Shown one piece after another: positions 1 through 8,236 of a stretch of 64,000 nt of DNA. Numbering within the stretch: the stretch's first letter is position 1; each line of letters starts with the position of its first letter. Position numbers and translations under genes: made by a program. The DNA lies in assembly GCF_004886325.1 (NCBI RefSeq), contig NZ_QXFN01000002.1, positions 372,001-436,000 of the forward strand, read 5' to 3'. The notes under the pieces are model-generated. The model had not been told where the DNA came from. It ran no database searches and worked only from the letters and a program-made list of their open reading frames with translations. This DNA comes from Cellulomonas telluris (GTDB lineage: Bacteria > Actinomycetota > Actinomycetes > Actinomycetales > Cellulomonadaceae).

Positions 1-639
1 GGCGGAGGCGAACCGCGACACGGCGGTGATCGCGCCGACCTCGGCGCCGGCGGCGAGCAGGTCGCGGGTCAGCCCGACGAGGTTCCCGGAGTTGCCGGTC
101 CACGTGCGGGACGCGTCGTCGAGGGCGGTGCGCCAGCGGCTGCGCGCGCCCTCGACGATGTCGACGACCTCGTCCCAGGTCCGGATCTTCGCGACGGCGA
201 GGGCGTGCGCCTGCATCGCCCGTCCATGCGCCTGCGCCTGCTCGGGGGTGGCGCCGGCCGGCAGGTCCGCGACGGGCTGCGCCGCCGGGGGCGAGTGCAC
301 GACCGTGCCGTCCACCTGCAGTCCGCCGCCGCGGGCGACGCCGAGGGCGCGGTCCATCTCCGCCTGCTCGGCCTCGAGCGCGGCAGCGAGGGTGTCGAGG
401 CTGCGGGCGGTGTCGGAGACCGTCGTGCCGAGCTGCGTGGTGCGCGTCGAGAGCGTCGCGATCCGACCCTGCGCCGCCTCGGAGGCGGTGCCGTCCCAGC
501 CCTCCGCGGCCCGGTCGCGCTGGCTGCGGCTGGTGTCGGCCGCCTGCGTCGCTGCGGGGACGAGCGTCCCCCAGAGCCAGGACGACACCGCGCGGATCGA
601 CGCCGGCTCGCCCTCGATGCGGGCGTCGACCGTGCTCAT
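1..639 (-). CDS. WXG100/ESX-like secreted protein, N-terminal part (runs off window)
   Basis: The frame reads from ATG at 639 down to base 1 without a stop, so about 213 residues of the N-terminus are visible. The start MSTVDARIEG leads into a helical, Ala/Thr/Gln-rich segment with WLWGT, a long heptad-like stretch (TTVSDTARSLDTLAAALEAE) and later RTWDEV and RTWTGNSG. This resembles the LXG/WXG100-type helical domains at the front of ESX/type VII secreted effectors, in which a polymorphic toxin domain often follows; that part would lie outside the window. The start overlaps the stop of the preceding gene as ATGA, so the two should be co-translated. The family is assigned by general look only, with no diagnostic motif, so it is an inference. 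Confidence 0.55.
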   Translation of the reverse strand, partial: MSTVDARIEGEPASIRAVSSWLWGTLVPAATQAADTSRSQRDRAAEGWDGTASEAAQGRIATLSTRTTQLGTTVSDTARSLDTLAAALEAEQAEMDRALGVARGGGLQVDGTVVHSPPAAQPVADLPAGATPEQAQAHGRAMQAHALAVAKIRTWDEVVDIVEGARSRWRTALDDASRTWTGNSGNLVGLTRDLLAAGAEVGAITAVSRFASA

Positions 640-923
640 CCGAGCTCCCCGACGATCGCCGCCAGCCGCTCGTCCGCGCCGGAGTCGGTCGCCGCCAGCG
701 TCTGCTCGCACTCCGCGACGCGCTCGCCGAGCAGGTCGGCCTCGTAGGCCAGGTAGGCGACCGTGCCCGAAACGGTGGTGAGGATGCCGGCCAGCAGGGG
801 AGCGGCGTCGCCCGTCCCGGTCGACGCCGGGATGGACCGGCACGCGCCGTCGAGGTCCTCCCCGGCCGCCCGCAGCGCCGACGCGATGCCGTGCAGCGCC
901 GTGAAGTCCGCGCCGATGCTCAT
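636..923 (-). CDS. Small helical protein, ESX/WXG100-like secretion partner
   Basis: A 95-residue acidic helical protein beginning MSIGADFTALHGIASALRAA. Its size, the absence of a signal peptide and its hairpin-like pattern of two amphipathic helices fit WXG100-like or ESX-associated small proteins, though no clear WXG turn is seen. Its ATG overlaps the TGA of the upstream SAV_915-like gene, and its stop overlaps the ATG of the large downstream protein, so it sits between them in a translationally coupled chain. This arrangement, a small helical protein just before a large LXG-like protein, is usual for type VII secretion cargo and its partner. The function is inferred from context. Confidence 0.6.
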   Translation of the reverse strand: MSIGADFTALHGIASALRAAGEDLDGACRSIPASTGTGDAAPLLAGILTTVSGTVAYLAYEADLLGERVAECEQTLAATDSGADERLAAIVGELG

Positions 924-1210
924 GCCGACGCCACCGTCCGGTGCTCCTCCGGCACGAGCATGTCGAGCAGCACCAGGTCGAACGGCCGGACGTCGTAGAG
1001 CTTCTGCAGCTCCGACGTGGGCAGCGTGAACCACGGCTGGTCGGGACCGGCGCCCGCGTGCAGGCGGTCGAGCGCCGAGTAGACGAGCAGGGCCGTGCGG
1101 CCGTCGCGCGTCGTGCGGTACTCGACCTCGAGGTCGGCAGGGTCGGCGACCTCGCGCACGCAGGGGATGTACAGGATCGGCGGGTAGTCCGCCGGGAGCG
1201 GTCGCGTCAC
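920..1210 (-). CDS. SAV_915-like hypothetical protein
   Basis: A 96-residue soluble protein. The GTG start at 1210 is supported by a GAGGAGAG Shine-Dalgarno sequence 4-5 nt upstream. It contains an ILYIPCVREV strand, then a TALLVYSALDRLHAGAG segment, PWFTLP and a C-terminal VLLDMLVPEEHR. This pattern matches small actinobacterial proteins annotated as the SAV_915 family, found beside ESX-like genes; their biochemical role is unknown. The start overlaps the stop of the upstream HAF-repeat gene as GTGA, and its own stop overlaps the next gene's ATG. The family name is recalled rather than verified. Confidence 0.65.
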   Translation of the reverse strand: MTRPLPADYPPILYIPCVREVADPADLEVEYRTTRDGRTALLVYSALDRLHAGAGPDQPWFTLPTSELQKLYDVRPFDLVLLDMLVPEEHRTVASA

Positions 1211-2688
1211 GTCTCTCCTCGGGCCGGGCGGGGCTGCGGAGCGGCGGCACGCCGGCGCGATGCGTCGGCGGACCGCGGTGCGATCGGGACATTACCGCCG
1301 GGCGGGGACAGGAGAGCGGCGAGCGCCCGCGCCCCGCAGCCGCGGTCTCCGCCGCGCCTCGCGGCAGGCGGTCTTAGCCGCGCCGCGCAGCAGGCGGTCT
1401 CAGCCGCGCCGCGACAGGAGGTCCTCGACCTGCCGGTGCGTCGGAGCACGTCCCACACCACGGTGCGCGCGGGGGCGTCCGCCCCGTCGGAACGCAGGCG
1501 TACCCAGCCCACGGCGCGACCGCCCTCGTCGACGCCGGTCGCGCCGCTCGCCACGACGTCCGACCAGCCTCCGGGAGCGCCGAGCGCGACGGGAACGCCC
1601 AGCACCCACGCGACCGCCTGGGTGCGTCCCGCGCGTCGCTCGGCCCCGACGACGATCCCCAGGTCGTTCACCGCAGCCGCGGCGCTGGGTCCGCCGGAGG
1701 TCGTCAGGAGCCGGGTGACGCGGCGCCGGTCGACGGTCGCCGCGTCGGCGGTGAACAGCTCGTCCCCGCGCCACAGGTTGCCGACGGCGAGCCCTTTCTC
1801 GTTCAGGTCGGCCAGCCAGCCGGGATTCGCGCCGAGGTGCCGCAGGTCGGTGCCTCCGAACCACACGGCCCCGACGTGCGTGCCGGCGGAGACGTCCGGG
1901 ATGTGGATCCCGCCGCGCACGTCCCCGCGGTCGTTGACCTGGTCAGCGGTGGTGTCGGCGAACCCGGGCGGCGTGGGGAGGTCGGTGACGACGCCGTTCC
2001 GCCAGACCCAGCCCGTGTTGTCGGGACCGCCCGCGCGGTGCGTCAGCCCGACGACGTGACCCCGCTCGTTGACGTCCCACGCCACCGCGTCGAAGCCGCC
2101 GGGTGCGAGGTCGTGCACGCGGCCGTCCCGCCACACGACGGCCGTGTAGCCCCCGGACCCCGGTGCCGGCGCCAGCAGCGTGGTCGCGCCGACGGCGGCG
2201 CCGCGGTCGTCCAGGGCGGTCACGCTGCCCGACCCCGTCTCGAGGGGCAGCGCCGCGACCGACCCGTCGGCGTTCCACAGCTGGGGGAAGGGGCCGCCGT
2301 CGTCGGTCCACGCGTGGACGACGACCTGGCCGGGCCCGTTGACCGCCACCGCCTCCGTGCGGGTCCCGGGGCCGCCGGGGAAGTGCGTCACGACCCTGCC
2401 GTCCCACCGGTAGGCGACGAGGCCCGGTCCGGTCCCCGCGACCACCCCCGACCTCGCGATCACCGGGGCGTAGCCGCGCTCGCCGGCGGCGCCGACGTCG
2501 GTCGCCCGGACCGCCGGCAGGCGGCGCAGCAGCGCGCGCACCTGGTCGCGGACCTGCACCGGGCCGACGACGGGCAGCGCGCCCGGTGGCAGGTCCGGCA
2601 CCGGTGCGGCCGCGACCGCCGCCCCCGGGGTCAGGAGCGCCACCGCCAGGGTCGCGACGGCGAGCCCGCGGACCCGTGCGCTGGGCAT
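1207..2688 (-). CDS. Secreted HAF-repeat (kelch-like propeller) protein
   Basis: A 493-residue exported protein. ATG at 2688 was chosen over the in-frame ATG at 2709 because it is preceded by GAGAGACGACC and directly opens a signal peptide (MPSARVRGLAVATLAVALL, cleavage after about residue 27). The body holds five to six repeats of about 45 residues built on patterns such as VNERGHVVGLT, VNDRGDVRGG, LNEKGLAVGN and VNDLGIVVGA, each followed by an A-V-W/W-R strand. This is the HAF extracellular repeat, predicted to form a beta-propeller. The last 75 or so residues are Arg/Cys-rich and lie over imperfect tandem DNA repeats. A frame that would end in VEDLLSRRG at 1400 looks like the natural terminus, so a late frameshift is possible. 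The long frame still ends in a GTGA overlap with the next gene. Confidence 0.75.
   Translation of the reverse strand: MPSARVRGLAVATLAVALLTPGAAVAAAPVPDLPPGALPVVGPVQVRDQVRALLRRLPAVRATDVGAAGERGYAPVIARSGVVAGTGPGLVAYRWDGRVVTHFPGGPGTRTEAVAVNGPGQVVVHAWTDDGGPFPQLWNADGSVAALPLETGSGSVTALDDRGAAVGATTLLAPAPGSGGYTAVVWRDGRVHDLAPGGFDAVAWDVNERGHVVGLTHRAGGPDNTGWVWRNGVVTDLPTPPGFADTTADQVNDRGDVRGGIHIPDVSAGTHVGAVWFGGTDLRHLGANPGWLADLNEKGLAVGNLWRGDELFTADAATVDRRRVTRLLTTSGGPSAAAAVNDLGIVVGAERRAGRTQAVAWVLGVPVALGAPGGWSDVVASGATGVDEGGRAVGWVRLRSDGADAPARTVVWDVLRRTGRSRTSCRGAAETACCAARLRPPAARRGGDRGCGARALAALLSPPGGNVPIAPRSADASRRRAAAPQPRPARGET
1365..1436. repeat. Imperfect tandem repeat, about 26-28 bp unit, three copies
   Basis: Three diverged copies of a GC-rich unit follow one another. 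The best conserved segments are GCAGGCGGTCTTAGCCGCG and GCAGGCGGTCTCAGCCGCG, with a third copy reading ACAGGAGGTCCTCGAC. They lie inside the last 80 codons of the HAF-repeat gene, where the reading frame becomes Arg- and Cys-rich and uses a rare CTA codon. Slippage in such repeats could have shifted the frame. Confidence 0.6.
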
Positions 2689-2896
2689 GGTCGTCTCTCG
2701 CACCGTCATCGTCCGCCCCCTGCGTCGACCCGTGAGCCCTGCTGGCTGCGGGTCGCGCGCTACGCCGGAGGGGGAGCGTGCGACCAGGTCCGCCTCCTCC
2801 GGGCCGCGTACCGGCCGAGGCCAAGGATGGGCGGGCGGGGCGGTGGGCGCCGGACCGGTAGGCTGGTCGGGCGTCGCCGGGGCAGCCCGGCGCCTC

Positions 2897-2969
2897 GCGC
2901 CTGTAGCTCAGGGGATAGAGCACCGCTCTCCTAAAGCGGGTGTCGGCAGTTCGAATCTGCCCAGGCGCA
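2897..2969 (+). tRNA. tRNA-Arg (anticodon CCU)
   Basis: A 73-nt cloverleaf. The acceptor arm GCGCCTG (2897-2903) pairs with CAGGCGC (2962-2968), with discriminator A at 2969. The D arm contains AGCTCAGGGGATAGAGC, the anticodon stem is CCGCT/AGCGG, and the anticodon loop CTCCTAA places CCT at the anticodon. The T arm is GGCAG-TTCGAAT-CTGCC. The anticodon CCU reads AGG arginine codons. CCA is not encoded. A gap of about 100 bp without a recognisable gene follows before the S-component gene. Confidence 0.97.
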
Positions 2970-3067
2970 CGCGGCGAGCCCGTCGGGCACCGGTCGACGG
3001 GCCGGCCCTGGGGCCGCGCGGCTCGCCCGCATCCGGGACGCGCAACCTCCGTGCCCGGCCCGTCGCG

Positions 3068-3901
3068 TCACGCGTCCGGCCCGTCGGGACCGGTCGGGCG
3101 CCGAACCTCGTGCACGTCCGCGTAGCGGCCCGTTCGACGCACCCGGCGCAGGGAGGCCACGACCCGGCGCGCCGTCGCCGCGACGACGACGGCGTTCACC
3201 CCGGCGCGGACCCCGTCCCAGGCGCCGGAGCTGACGAGCGACCACACGGCGAACCGCCGGAGGTTGTCCGCGAGCCCGGCACCCGGGTCGTACGAGAGCG
3301 CGGTGCCCTCGCCGACGAGGAACGGCCACGACCACAGGTTCATGACCACGCCGTAGGCGAGGCACGCGACGACGGTGAGCGCGACGAGGGAGGCGACCTC
3401 GGCGGCGCTCGGCGGCCCGGTGCTGGACCGGCGACGCCTGCCGAGGACGCCGGCGGCCGTCCCGACCCACCCGGCGGCGAGCGCCTGGAACGGCAGCCAC
3501 GGGCCGACCCCTCCCGTGAGCAGGGCGGACACGAGGAGCGTCACCACGCCGAGGACGAAGCCCGTCGACGCCCCGAGGGCGTACCCGCCGACGAGGAGCA
3601 CCGCGAACACGAGCTCGACGCCGCCGATGCCGGGGCTCACGAGCCGGAGCACGCACCCGCTGGCGGCGAGCGTCCCGACGAGCGCGGCAGTCCGTGCGTC
3701 CAGCCCGCCGTCGCCGTCGTCGGCCACGGCGAGGACCACGACGACGGCCAGGAGGGCGACGGTCCCGACGGCCCAGGGGGTCGCCGTGCCGCCGCGCCCG
3801 CCGGCGGTGAGCAGCGGCCAGCACAGGGCTCCTGCACCGACCGCGGAGGTGCCGGCCAGGACGGCGGCGCGGGTGCGTCCGCCGGGCGCGGGACCGGTCA
3901 C
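3068..3901 (-). CDS. ECF transporter S component (predicted cobalamin-type substrate binder)
   Basis: A 277-residue integral membrane protein with about six hydrophobic segments. GTG at 3901 overlaps the stop of the ATPase gene (GTGA). The segment GGVGPWLPFQALAAGWVG near the middle matches a conserved S-component pattern in ECF transporters that sit beside DUF4430 and prenyltransferase-like genes. S components bind the vitamin in the membrane and topple inside the EcfT-EcfA-EcfA' module during uptake. The specificity is not readable from the sequence. Cobalamin is inferred from the transcobalamin-like extracellular domains in the same operon and from the B12-dependent genes just beyond. The last 15 residues (RRPTGPDGPDA) are a polar cytosolic tail. 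Confidence 0.8.
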   Translation of the reverse strand: MTGPAPGGRTRAAVLAGTSAVGAGALCWPLLTAGGRGGTATPWAVGTVALLAVVVVLAVADDGDGGLDARTAALVGTLAASGCVLRLVSPGIGGVELVFAVLLVGGYALGASTGFVLGVVTLLVSALLTGGVGPWLPFQALAAGWVGTAAGVLGRRRRSSTGPPSAAEVASLVALTVVACLAYGVVMNLWSWPFLVGEGTALSYDPGAGLADNLRRFAVWSLVSSGAWDGVRAGVNAVVVAATARRVVASLRRVRRTGRYADVHEVRRPTGPDGPDA

Positions 3902-5529
3902 GACCGCGACCTCGCGGCGTCCGAGAGGCGGAGCCACGTGGGGTCGACGCGCGTCACCTGCGGTGCGGACGCCGGGTTGCCGGTGAGCACCGTGCGAGCC
4001 GGACCGTCGGCCACGACCTCCCCGCGGGCCAGGACGACGGTGCGGTCGGCGACCTCGGCGGCGAGGTCGAGGTCGTGCGTCGCCACGAGGACCGTCCGAC
4101 CGTCGCGCCGGGCCGCGCTGCGGAGGGTCTCGACGAGTGCGTCGCGGGCCGCCGGGTCGAGGCCGTGGCTCGGCTCGTCGAGGAGCAGCACCGGGGGGTC
4201 GGGGGCGAGCTGCACGGCGAGCGCGAGCGCGAGGCGTTCGCCCTGCGACAGGTCGTGCGGGTGTGCGCCGCGGTCGACCCCCGGGACGAGCGTGTCGAGC
4301 ACGTGCGCGGCGCGGCCCGGGTGGGACCCGGGTGCCCGGTCGGCGGCGAGCAGCTCCGCTGCGACGGTGTCCCGCGCGAGGAGGACGTCGACCGCGTGGG
4401 GGACGAGCCCGACGAGGCGTCGGACGTCGGCGGCGCGCATGCGGTGCGGGTCGCGCCCCTGCACCGCGACGGTCCCGCGCGCGCGTGCCCGGCCGCCGAG
4501 CAGCGTCCACAGCAGGGTCGACTTCCCCGAGCCGTTGCGGCCGATCAGGGCGACGGTCTCGCCGGCCTCGACGTCGAGGTCGACCCCGGCCAGCGCGGTG
4601 CGGTGCTCGTAGCGGACGACGAGGCCGCGGGCGTGCAGGGCCGTGCGCCGGGCGGGCGTGGTGGTCGTGCGGCGTGGGGGCGGGGCACCGGGCTGGTTGC
4701 GCGGCCCGGCCGGCCGGACGTGCCGTAGCGGGTCGGCGGCGTGCAGGTCGCGGGCCTCGCGGACGGTCAGGGGGGTCGTCCCCCAGCCGCGGACGGCGGC
4801 GACCCGCGCGACGGCGGGGGCGTGCGGAGCGCGGCTCAGGGCGGACCGGGGGACGTCCGCTCGCACCCGGCCGTCCTCGACGGTCCAGACGACGTCGGCC
4901 GAGGCGGCGATCCGGTCGGTGCGGTGCTCGGCGACGACGACGGTGAGGCCCAGGTCGTGCACGAGTCGCCCGAGGGCTGCGGTCACCGCGTCGGCGCCGA
5001 CGGGGTCGAGCGCCGACGTCGGCTCGTCGAGGACCAGCAGCCGGGAGCCGACGGCGAGCGCGGCGGCGATCGCGACACGTTGCTGCTGCCCCGCGGAGAG
5101 GGTCGTGCAGGCGCGGTCGCGGAGGTCCTCGATCCCCATCAGGTCGAGCGTCTCCTCGACGCGGCGGCGGAGGGCCGCGACGGGCACCGCGCGCTGCTCG
5201 AGCCCGAACGCGACCTCGGCCTCGACGGTGCGGGCGACGAACGTGCGGTCGGCGCTCGCGGGCACGTACGCGACCGTGCGGGCGAGCTCCCGCAGCGGCC
5301 TGTCCGCGACCGGTTCGCCGTGCACCCGCACGTCGCCGTGCACCACCCACTCGCCCGCCCGGGGCACGAGGCCGTTGAGGAGCCTCAGCAGTGTGCTCTT
5401 CCCGGCCCCGGTGCGGCCGACGACGAGCGCGAGGCGGCCGGCGGGCAGGTCGAGCGTGACGTCCGACAGCACGTCCCGGCCGACGTGGGTGGCCGTGACG
5501 TCCGTGAGCTGCACGGCGGGCGTGGTCAC
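3898..5529 (-). CDS. ECF transporter ATPase with two fused ABC domains (EcfA-EcfA')
   Basis: A 543-residue cytosolic protein with two complete nucleotide-binding domains. In the first, Walker A GRTGAGKS lies at about 38-45, the signature LSAGQQQ at 144-150 and Walker B LLVLDEP at 164-170. In the second, Walker A GRNGSGKS is at about 330-337, the signature LSQGE at 427-431 and Walker B VLLLDEP at 447-453. A polar linker (about 250-300) joins them. It supplies both ATPase halves of an energy-coupling factor module for vitamin import. The GTG start overlaps the end of the EcfT fusion gene, and its stop overlaps the S-component start. All key residues are present, so both sites should hydrolyse ATP. 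Confidence 0.92.
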   Translation of the reverse strand: MTTPAVQLTDVTATHVGRDVLSDVTLDLPAGRLALVVGRTGAGKSTLLRLLNGLVPRAGEWVVHGDVRVHGEPVADRPLRELARTVAYVPASADRTFVARTVEAEVAFGLEQRAVPVAALRRRVEETLDLMGIEDLRDRACTTLSAGQQQRVAIAAALAVGSRLLVLDEPTSALDPVGADAVTAALGRLVHDLGLTVVVAEHRTDRIAASADVVWTVEDGRVRADVPRSALSRAPHAPAVARVAAVRGWGTTPLTVREARDLHAADPLRHVRPAGPRNQPGAPPPRRTTTTPARRTALHARGLVVRYEHRTALAGVDLDVEAGETVALIGRNGSGKSTLLWTLLGGRARARGTVAVQGRDPHRMRAADVRRLVGLVPHAVDVLLARDTVAAELLAADRAPGSHPGRAAHVLDTLVPGVDRGAHPHDLSQGERLALALAVQLAPDPPVLLLDEPSHGLDPAARDALVETLRSAARRDGRTVLVATHDLDLAAEVADRTVVLARGEVVADGPARTVLTGNPASAPQVTRVDPTWLRLSDAARSRS

Positions 5530-7187
5530 GGGCGGCCGCCGCCGCGGCCGACGCGTGCGAGCCGCGGCCGGGGGGCGGCGATCCAGGCGGCCGCGGCGGG
5601 CAGGGCGGCCACGACCGTCGACGACGCGGACGCGCCACCGAGCGCGACGAGCACCGGGGCCCACCCGGCCACGACGACCGACCAGGAGGCGAGCGCCCAC
5701 GGTGCGGTCCGCAGCCGGGTCGTGGGCGCGGTGGGCAGGACCCGGGCGGCAGCGACCAGCGCGCCGACCGTGAGCACGACGAGCAGGAGCAGCGGGAGGG
5801 GCGGGGCCAGAGGGCCGAGCGGGCCGGGTCGCAGCGCGACGACGAGAGCGGCGCCGAGGGCGACGACGACGCCCAGGAGGAGGACTGCGTGCAGGACGCG
5901 GCGTGACGTCGTCGGGGGTCGGTCGCCCCGCGCGCCGTAGCCGCGCAGCTCGAGCGCGTCCGCCAGGTGGGCCGACGCCGCGATCGCCCGCGCGACCACG
6001 GGCACCACGGCGAGGGCGAGCGAGCCCTGCGCACGCAGCCGCCGCGCGTCCCGCGCGTCGCGCGCGACGTCGGCCAGCCGGTCGACGGTGGACACCGCCA
6101 CGCCGAGCACCGTCGCCACCGGGGCGAGGGGCCGCGGGGCGTGGCGCAGCAGGTCGACGGGGTCCGCGAGGGCGGCGGCGGCGCCGGTGAGCAGCACGAG
6201 GACCGCGAGCGGCAGCGCGCCGACGAGGGTCGTCCCGATCGCGGTCGCGGAGACCGGGCCGAGCAGCACGAGCGAGCCCAGGTGCCACGTGGGCAGGTGC
6301 AGGACGACGGGACCGTCGAGGGGCAGCGGCAGGACGACACGCAGGACGACGCGCAGGGCGACGACGAGCGCGGCGAGCACGAGGTAGGGGCGCAGCCGAC
6401 GGCCCTCGGGTGCGCGGCAGGCGACCGCGACGAGCACGGCGGCCGCGGCCACGACCAGCCGGGCCGGCGCGGGCACCGCCGAGGCCAACGTCGCGGCGCC
6501 GGCCGCCCACGTCCACCACGCGACGGGGTGCACCTCGCGGGTGGGCGCCGCGCGCGTCCGGCGACGGGTGAGCGGGACGAGCGCGGCGGTCGTGAGCAGC
6601 AGGCCGGCCGCGACCGCGGCGGCGGGCCACCCGTCCCCGTGGTCGCCGAGGGACGACCCCGCGGGCGGTCCACCAGAAGGATCGGCCGCGCCGCCGGCGG
6701 TTGCGGCCGCGCCGCCGGCGGTTGCGGGCGCGCGGCGCGGCGGGACGTCGCCGGCGCCGAAGCGGAGCCCCAGGGCGTCGCCCGCCGCGAGGTGGAGGTC
6801 ACCCACGCCGTGCGTGGCGTAGGCCCAGCCCGCGCCGGCCGTCGACGTCCACAGGCTCCAGTAGGCGCGGGCGTCGGGCGTGCGGGCGCAGGTCTCCCGG
6901 AACATGCGTCCGCCGGGCAGGGGGACGTCCTCGTCGCGCGCCGGCCGTCCGTCGACCCGGCACACGAAGGCGGTGCCCCACGCGGCGGTGCCCTCGACGG
7001 CGTGCCCGGCCGCGCGGAGCACGGACAGCGCGTCGCCGGGCGGCACGCACGCGCTCGTCACCGGTCCGCTGGCGAGGACCCCCGTGTCGACGACCACCGT
7101 CACCTGGTCGCAGGAGGGGTCGCTGCCGGGCGCGGGCGCGGCCGCCGGCGCGGCGGCCAGCAGCAGCGCGAGCGCCGTGACGATCAT
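5526..7187 (-). CDS. DUF4430 (transcobalamin C-terminal-like) domain fused to EcfT
   Basis: A 553-residue protein with an unusual fusion. Residues 1-20 form a signal peptide. Residues 25-150 form an extracellular domain with four cysteines (26, 47, 76, 100), YWSLW at 109-113 and WAYATHGVGD at 121-130, matching DUF4430, the beta domain that ends animal transcobalamin and intrinsic factor. An Ala/Gly linker (about 155-185) and a membrane span (about 188-206) follow. From about 222 the protein is an EcfT transmembrane component with its coupling helix and the ELRGYGARG motif at 413-421, which contacts the ATPases. The gene follows the lipoprotein gene by 15 bp and overlaps the ATPase gene. The domain order suggests that captured substrate is handed directly to the transporter. 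The fusion is read directly; the cargo is inferred. Confidence 0.8.
   Translation of the reverse strand: MIVTALALLLAAAPAAAPAPGSDPSCDQVTVVVDTGVLASGPVTSACVPPGDALSVLRAAGHAVEGTAAWGTAFVCRVDGRPARDEDVPLPGGRMFRETCARTPDARAYWSLWTSTAGAGWAYATHGVGDLHLAAGDALGLRFGAGDVPPRRAPATAGGAAATAGGAADPSGGPPAGSSLGDHGDGWPAAAVAAGLLLTTAALVPLTRRRTRAAPTREVHPVAWWTWAAGAATLASAVPAPARLVVAAAAVLVAVACRAPEGRRLRPYLVLAALVVALRVVLRVVLPLPLDGPVVLHLPTWHLGSLVLLGPVSATAIGTTLVGALPLAVLVLLTGAAAALADPVDLLRHAPRPLAPVATVLGVAVSTVDRLADVARDARDARRLRAQGSLALAVVPVVARAIAASAHLADALELRGYGARGDRPPTTSRRVLHAVLLLGVVVALGAALVVALRPGPLGPLAPPLPLLLLVVLTVGALVAAARVLPTAPTTRLRTAPWALASWSVVVAGWAPVLVALGGASASSTVVAALPAAAAWIAAPRPRLARVGRGGGRP
6683..6724. repeat. Perfect 21-bp tandem duplication in a linker
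   Basis: The 21-bp unit CGGCCGCGCCGCCGGCGGTTG occurs twice head to tail (6683-6703 and 6704-6724). On the minus strand it encodes the repeated Ala/Thr/Gly linker between the extracellular DUF4430 domain and the membrane part of the EcfT fusion. The duplication is in frame, so it only lengthens a flexible tether. Confidence 0.9.
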
Positions 7188-7202
7188 GGGTCGGGTGGCT
7201 GC

Positions 7203-8228
7203 TCAGTCGAGCAGCCCGGCGAGCCCCGACCCGGCGAGGGCGAGTGCGGCCTGGGCGGTCGCGCGGGCGTCGGGGACCCCGGCGACCAGCACGGCACCGG
7301 CGGGCTGGTCCGTGGCCGTCGAGGAGAGGACCCAGGCGCGCGCGCCGGGGTCGTCCGCGTCGACGTCGGTCAGCGCGGCGGCGGCGACGGCCGTGGCGTT
7401 GACGCTCGGTGCGGCCGGCGTGCCGGCGACCCAGTAGGTGCCGTCGTCGTCCGTCTCGCGCGTGTCCCGCAGCCATGCGGTCGCCGCGGAGACGACGTCG
7501 GCGTGCTCCTCGGACCCGGCGGCGGAGACGGCCGACAGGGCGAACGCGGTCGCGTCGGGGTCGGACGTGCAGTCGGCCGCGTCGGGGTCGAGGCGGAACC
7601 CGCCGTCGTCGCACTGCTGCCCGAGCAGGTAGCGGACGGCCTCCTCGGGTGCCCCGTCGTCCCGTGCGGTCGCGAGTGCCAGCACGCCCCACGACTGCGA
7701 CACGGTCTGCGAGAAGTCCTCCCCGCCGCGGTCGGAGAACCGGCCGTCGGGAGACTGCGTCGACTCCAGCTCGGCGACCAGGTCGCGGCCGGCGACGGAG
7801 CGCGGGTCGATCCCCGCGGCGGACAGGGTGGCGGCGAGCTTGGCGGTCGCGCCGGCGTAGACCGTGCCGACCCCGTCACCGGTGTAGCCGGCGACCGCGT
7901 CGGGCTCGGCGAGGCGGGCGGCGACCTCGCCCGCCCGCTCGTCGCCGGTGGCCAGCAGCGCGAGCACGGTGTCGGCCGTGAGGCCGTAGTCGGGGAACGA
8001 CGTCCCGTCGAACGTGCTCTCCATGACCCCCGACGCAGCCAGCTGCGTGACCAGCCAGGTCGCACCGTCGGCGGCGACCTCCCGGGCCTCTGCCGCGTCG
8101 GCGGACGGTGCCGCGAGCACGGCCTGCGCGGTACCCGTGTCGCCGGTTCGGGTGGTGCATCCGGTGACGGCGACGGAGAGGACGGCGAGGCAGGCCAGAG
8201 CGGTCGCTCCTGGGCGGAATCGGGGCAT
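7203..8228 (-). CDS. Lipoprotein with prenyltransferase/transcobalamin-like alpha/alpha barrel
   Basis: A 341-residue lipoprotein. The signal sequence ends in the lipobox VTGC with the lipidated cysteine at 24. The mature part carries helical repeats with conserved turns such as DYGLTADTVLALLATG, QSPDGRF, SQSWGVLALA and GGFRLDPD, typical of the prenyltransferase/squalene-cyclase-like alpha6/alpha6 barrel. That fold is also the N-terminal domain of transcobalamin and intrinsic factor. The catalytic DXDD of cyclases is not seen, so a binding role is more likely. It is the first gene of the uptake operon and would be anchored on the outer face of the membrane. With the DUF4430-EcfT fusion it supplies the two halves of a transcobalamin-like binder. 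Cobalamin specificity is inferred. Confidence 0.8.
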   Translation of the reverse strand: MPRFRPGATALACLAVLSVAVTGCTTRTGDTGTAQAVLAAPSADAAEAREVAADGATWLVTQLAASGVMESTFDGTSFPDYGLTADTVLALLATGDERAGEVAARLAEPDAVAGYTGDGVGTVYAGATAKLAATLSAAGIDPRSVAGRDLVAELESTQSPDGRFSDRGGEDFSQTVSQSWGVLALATARDDGAPEEAVRYLLGQQCDDGGFRLDPDAADCTSDPDATAFALSAVSAAGSEEHADVVSAATAWLRDTRETDDDGTYWVAGTPAAPSVNATAVAAAALTDVDADDPGARAWVLSSTATDQPAGAVLVAGVPDARATAQAALALAGSGLAGLLD

Positions 8229-8236
8229 AGCGGGGC

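Noticed and set aside
3068-6802. A 1244-codon open frame on the minus strand across several genes
   Set aside because: Only its last part (from 3901) is the S component; the rest is Arg/Pro-rich noise opposite or beside real frames, as expected at this GC content.
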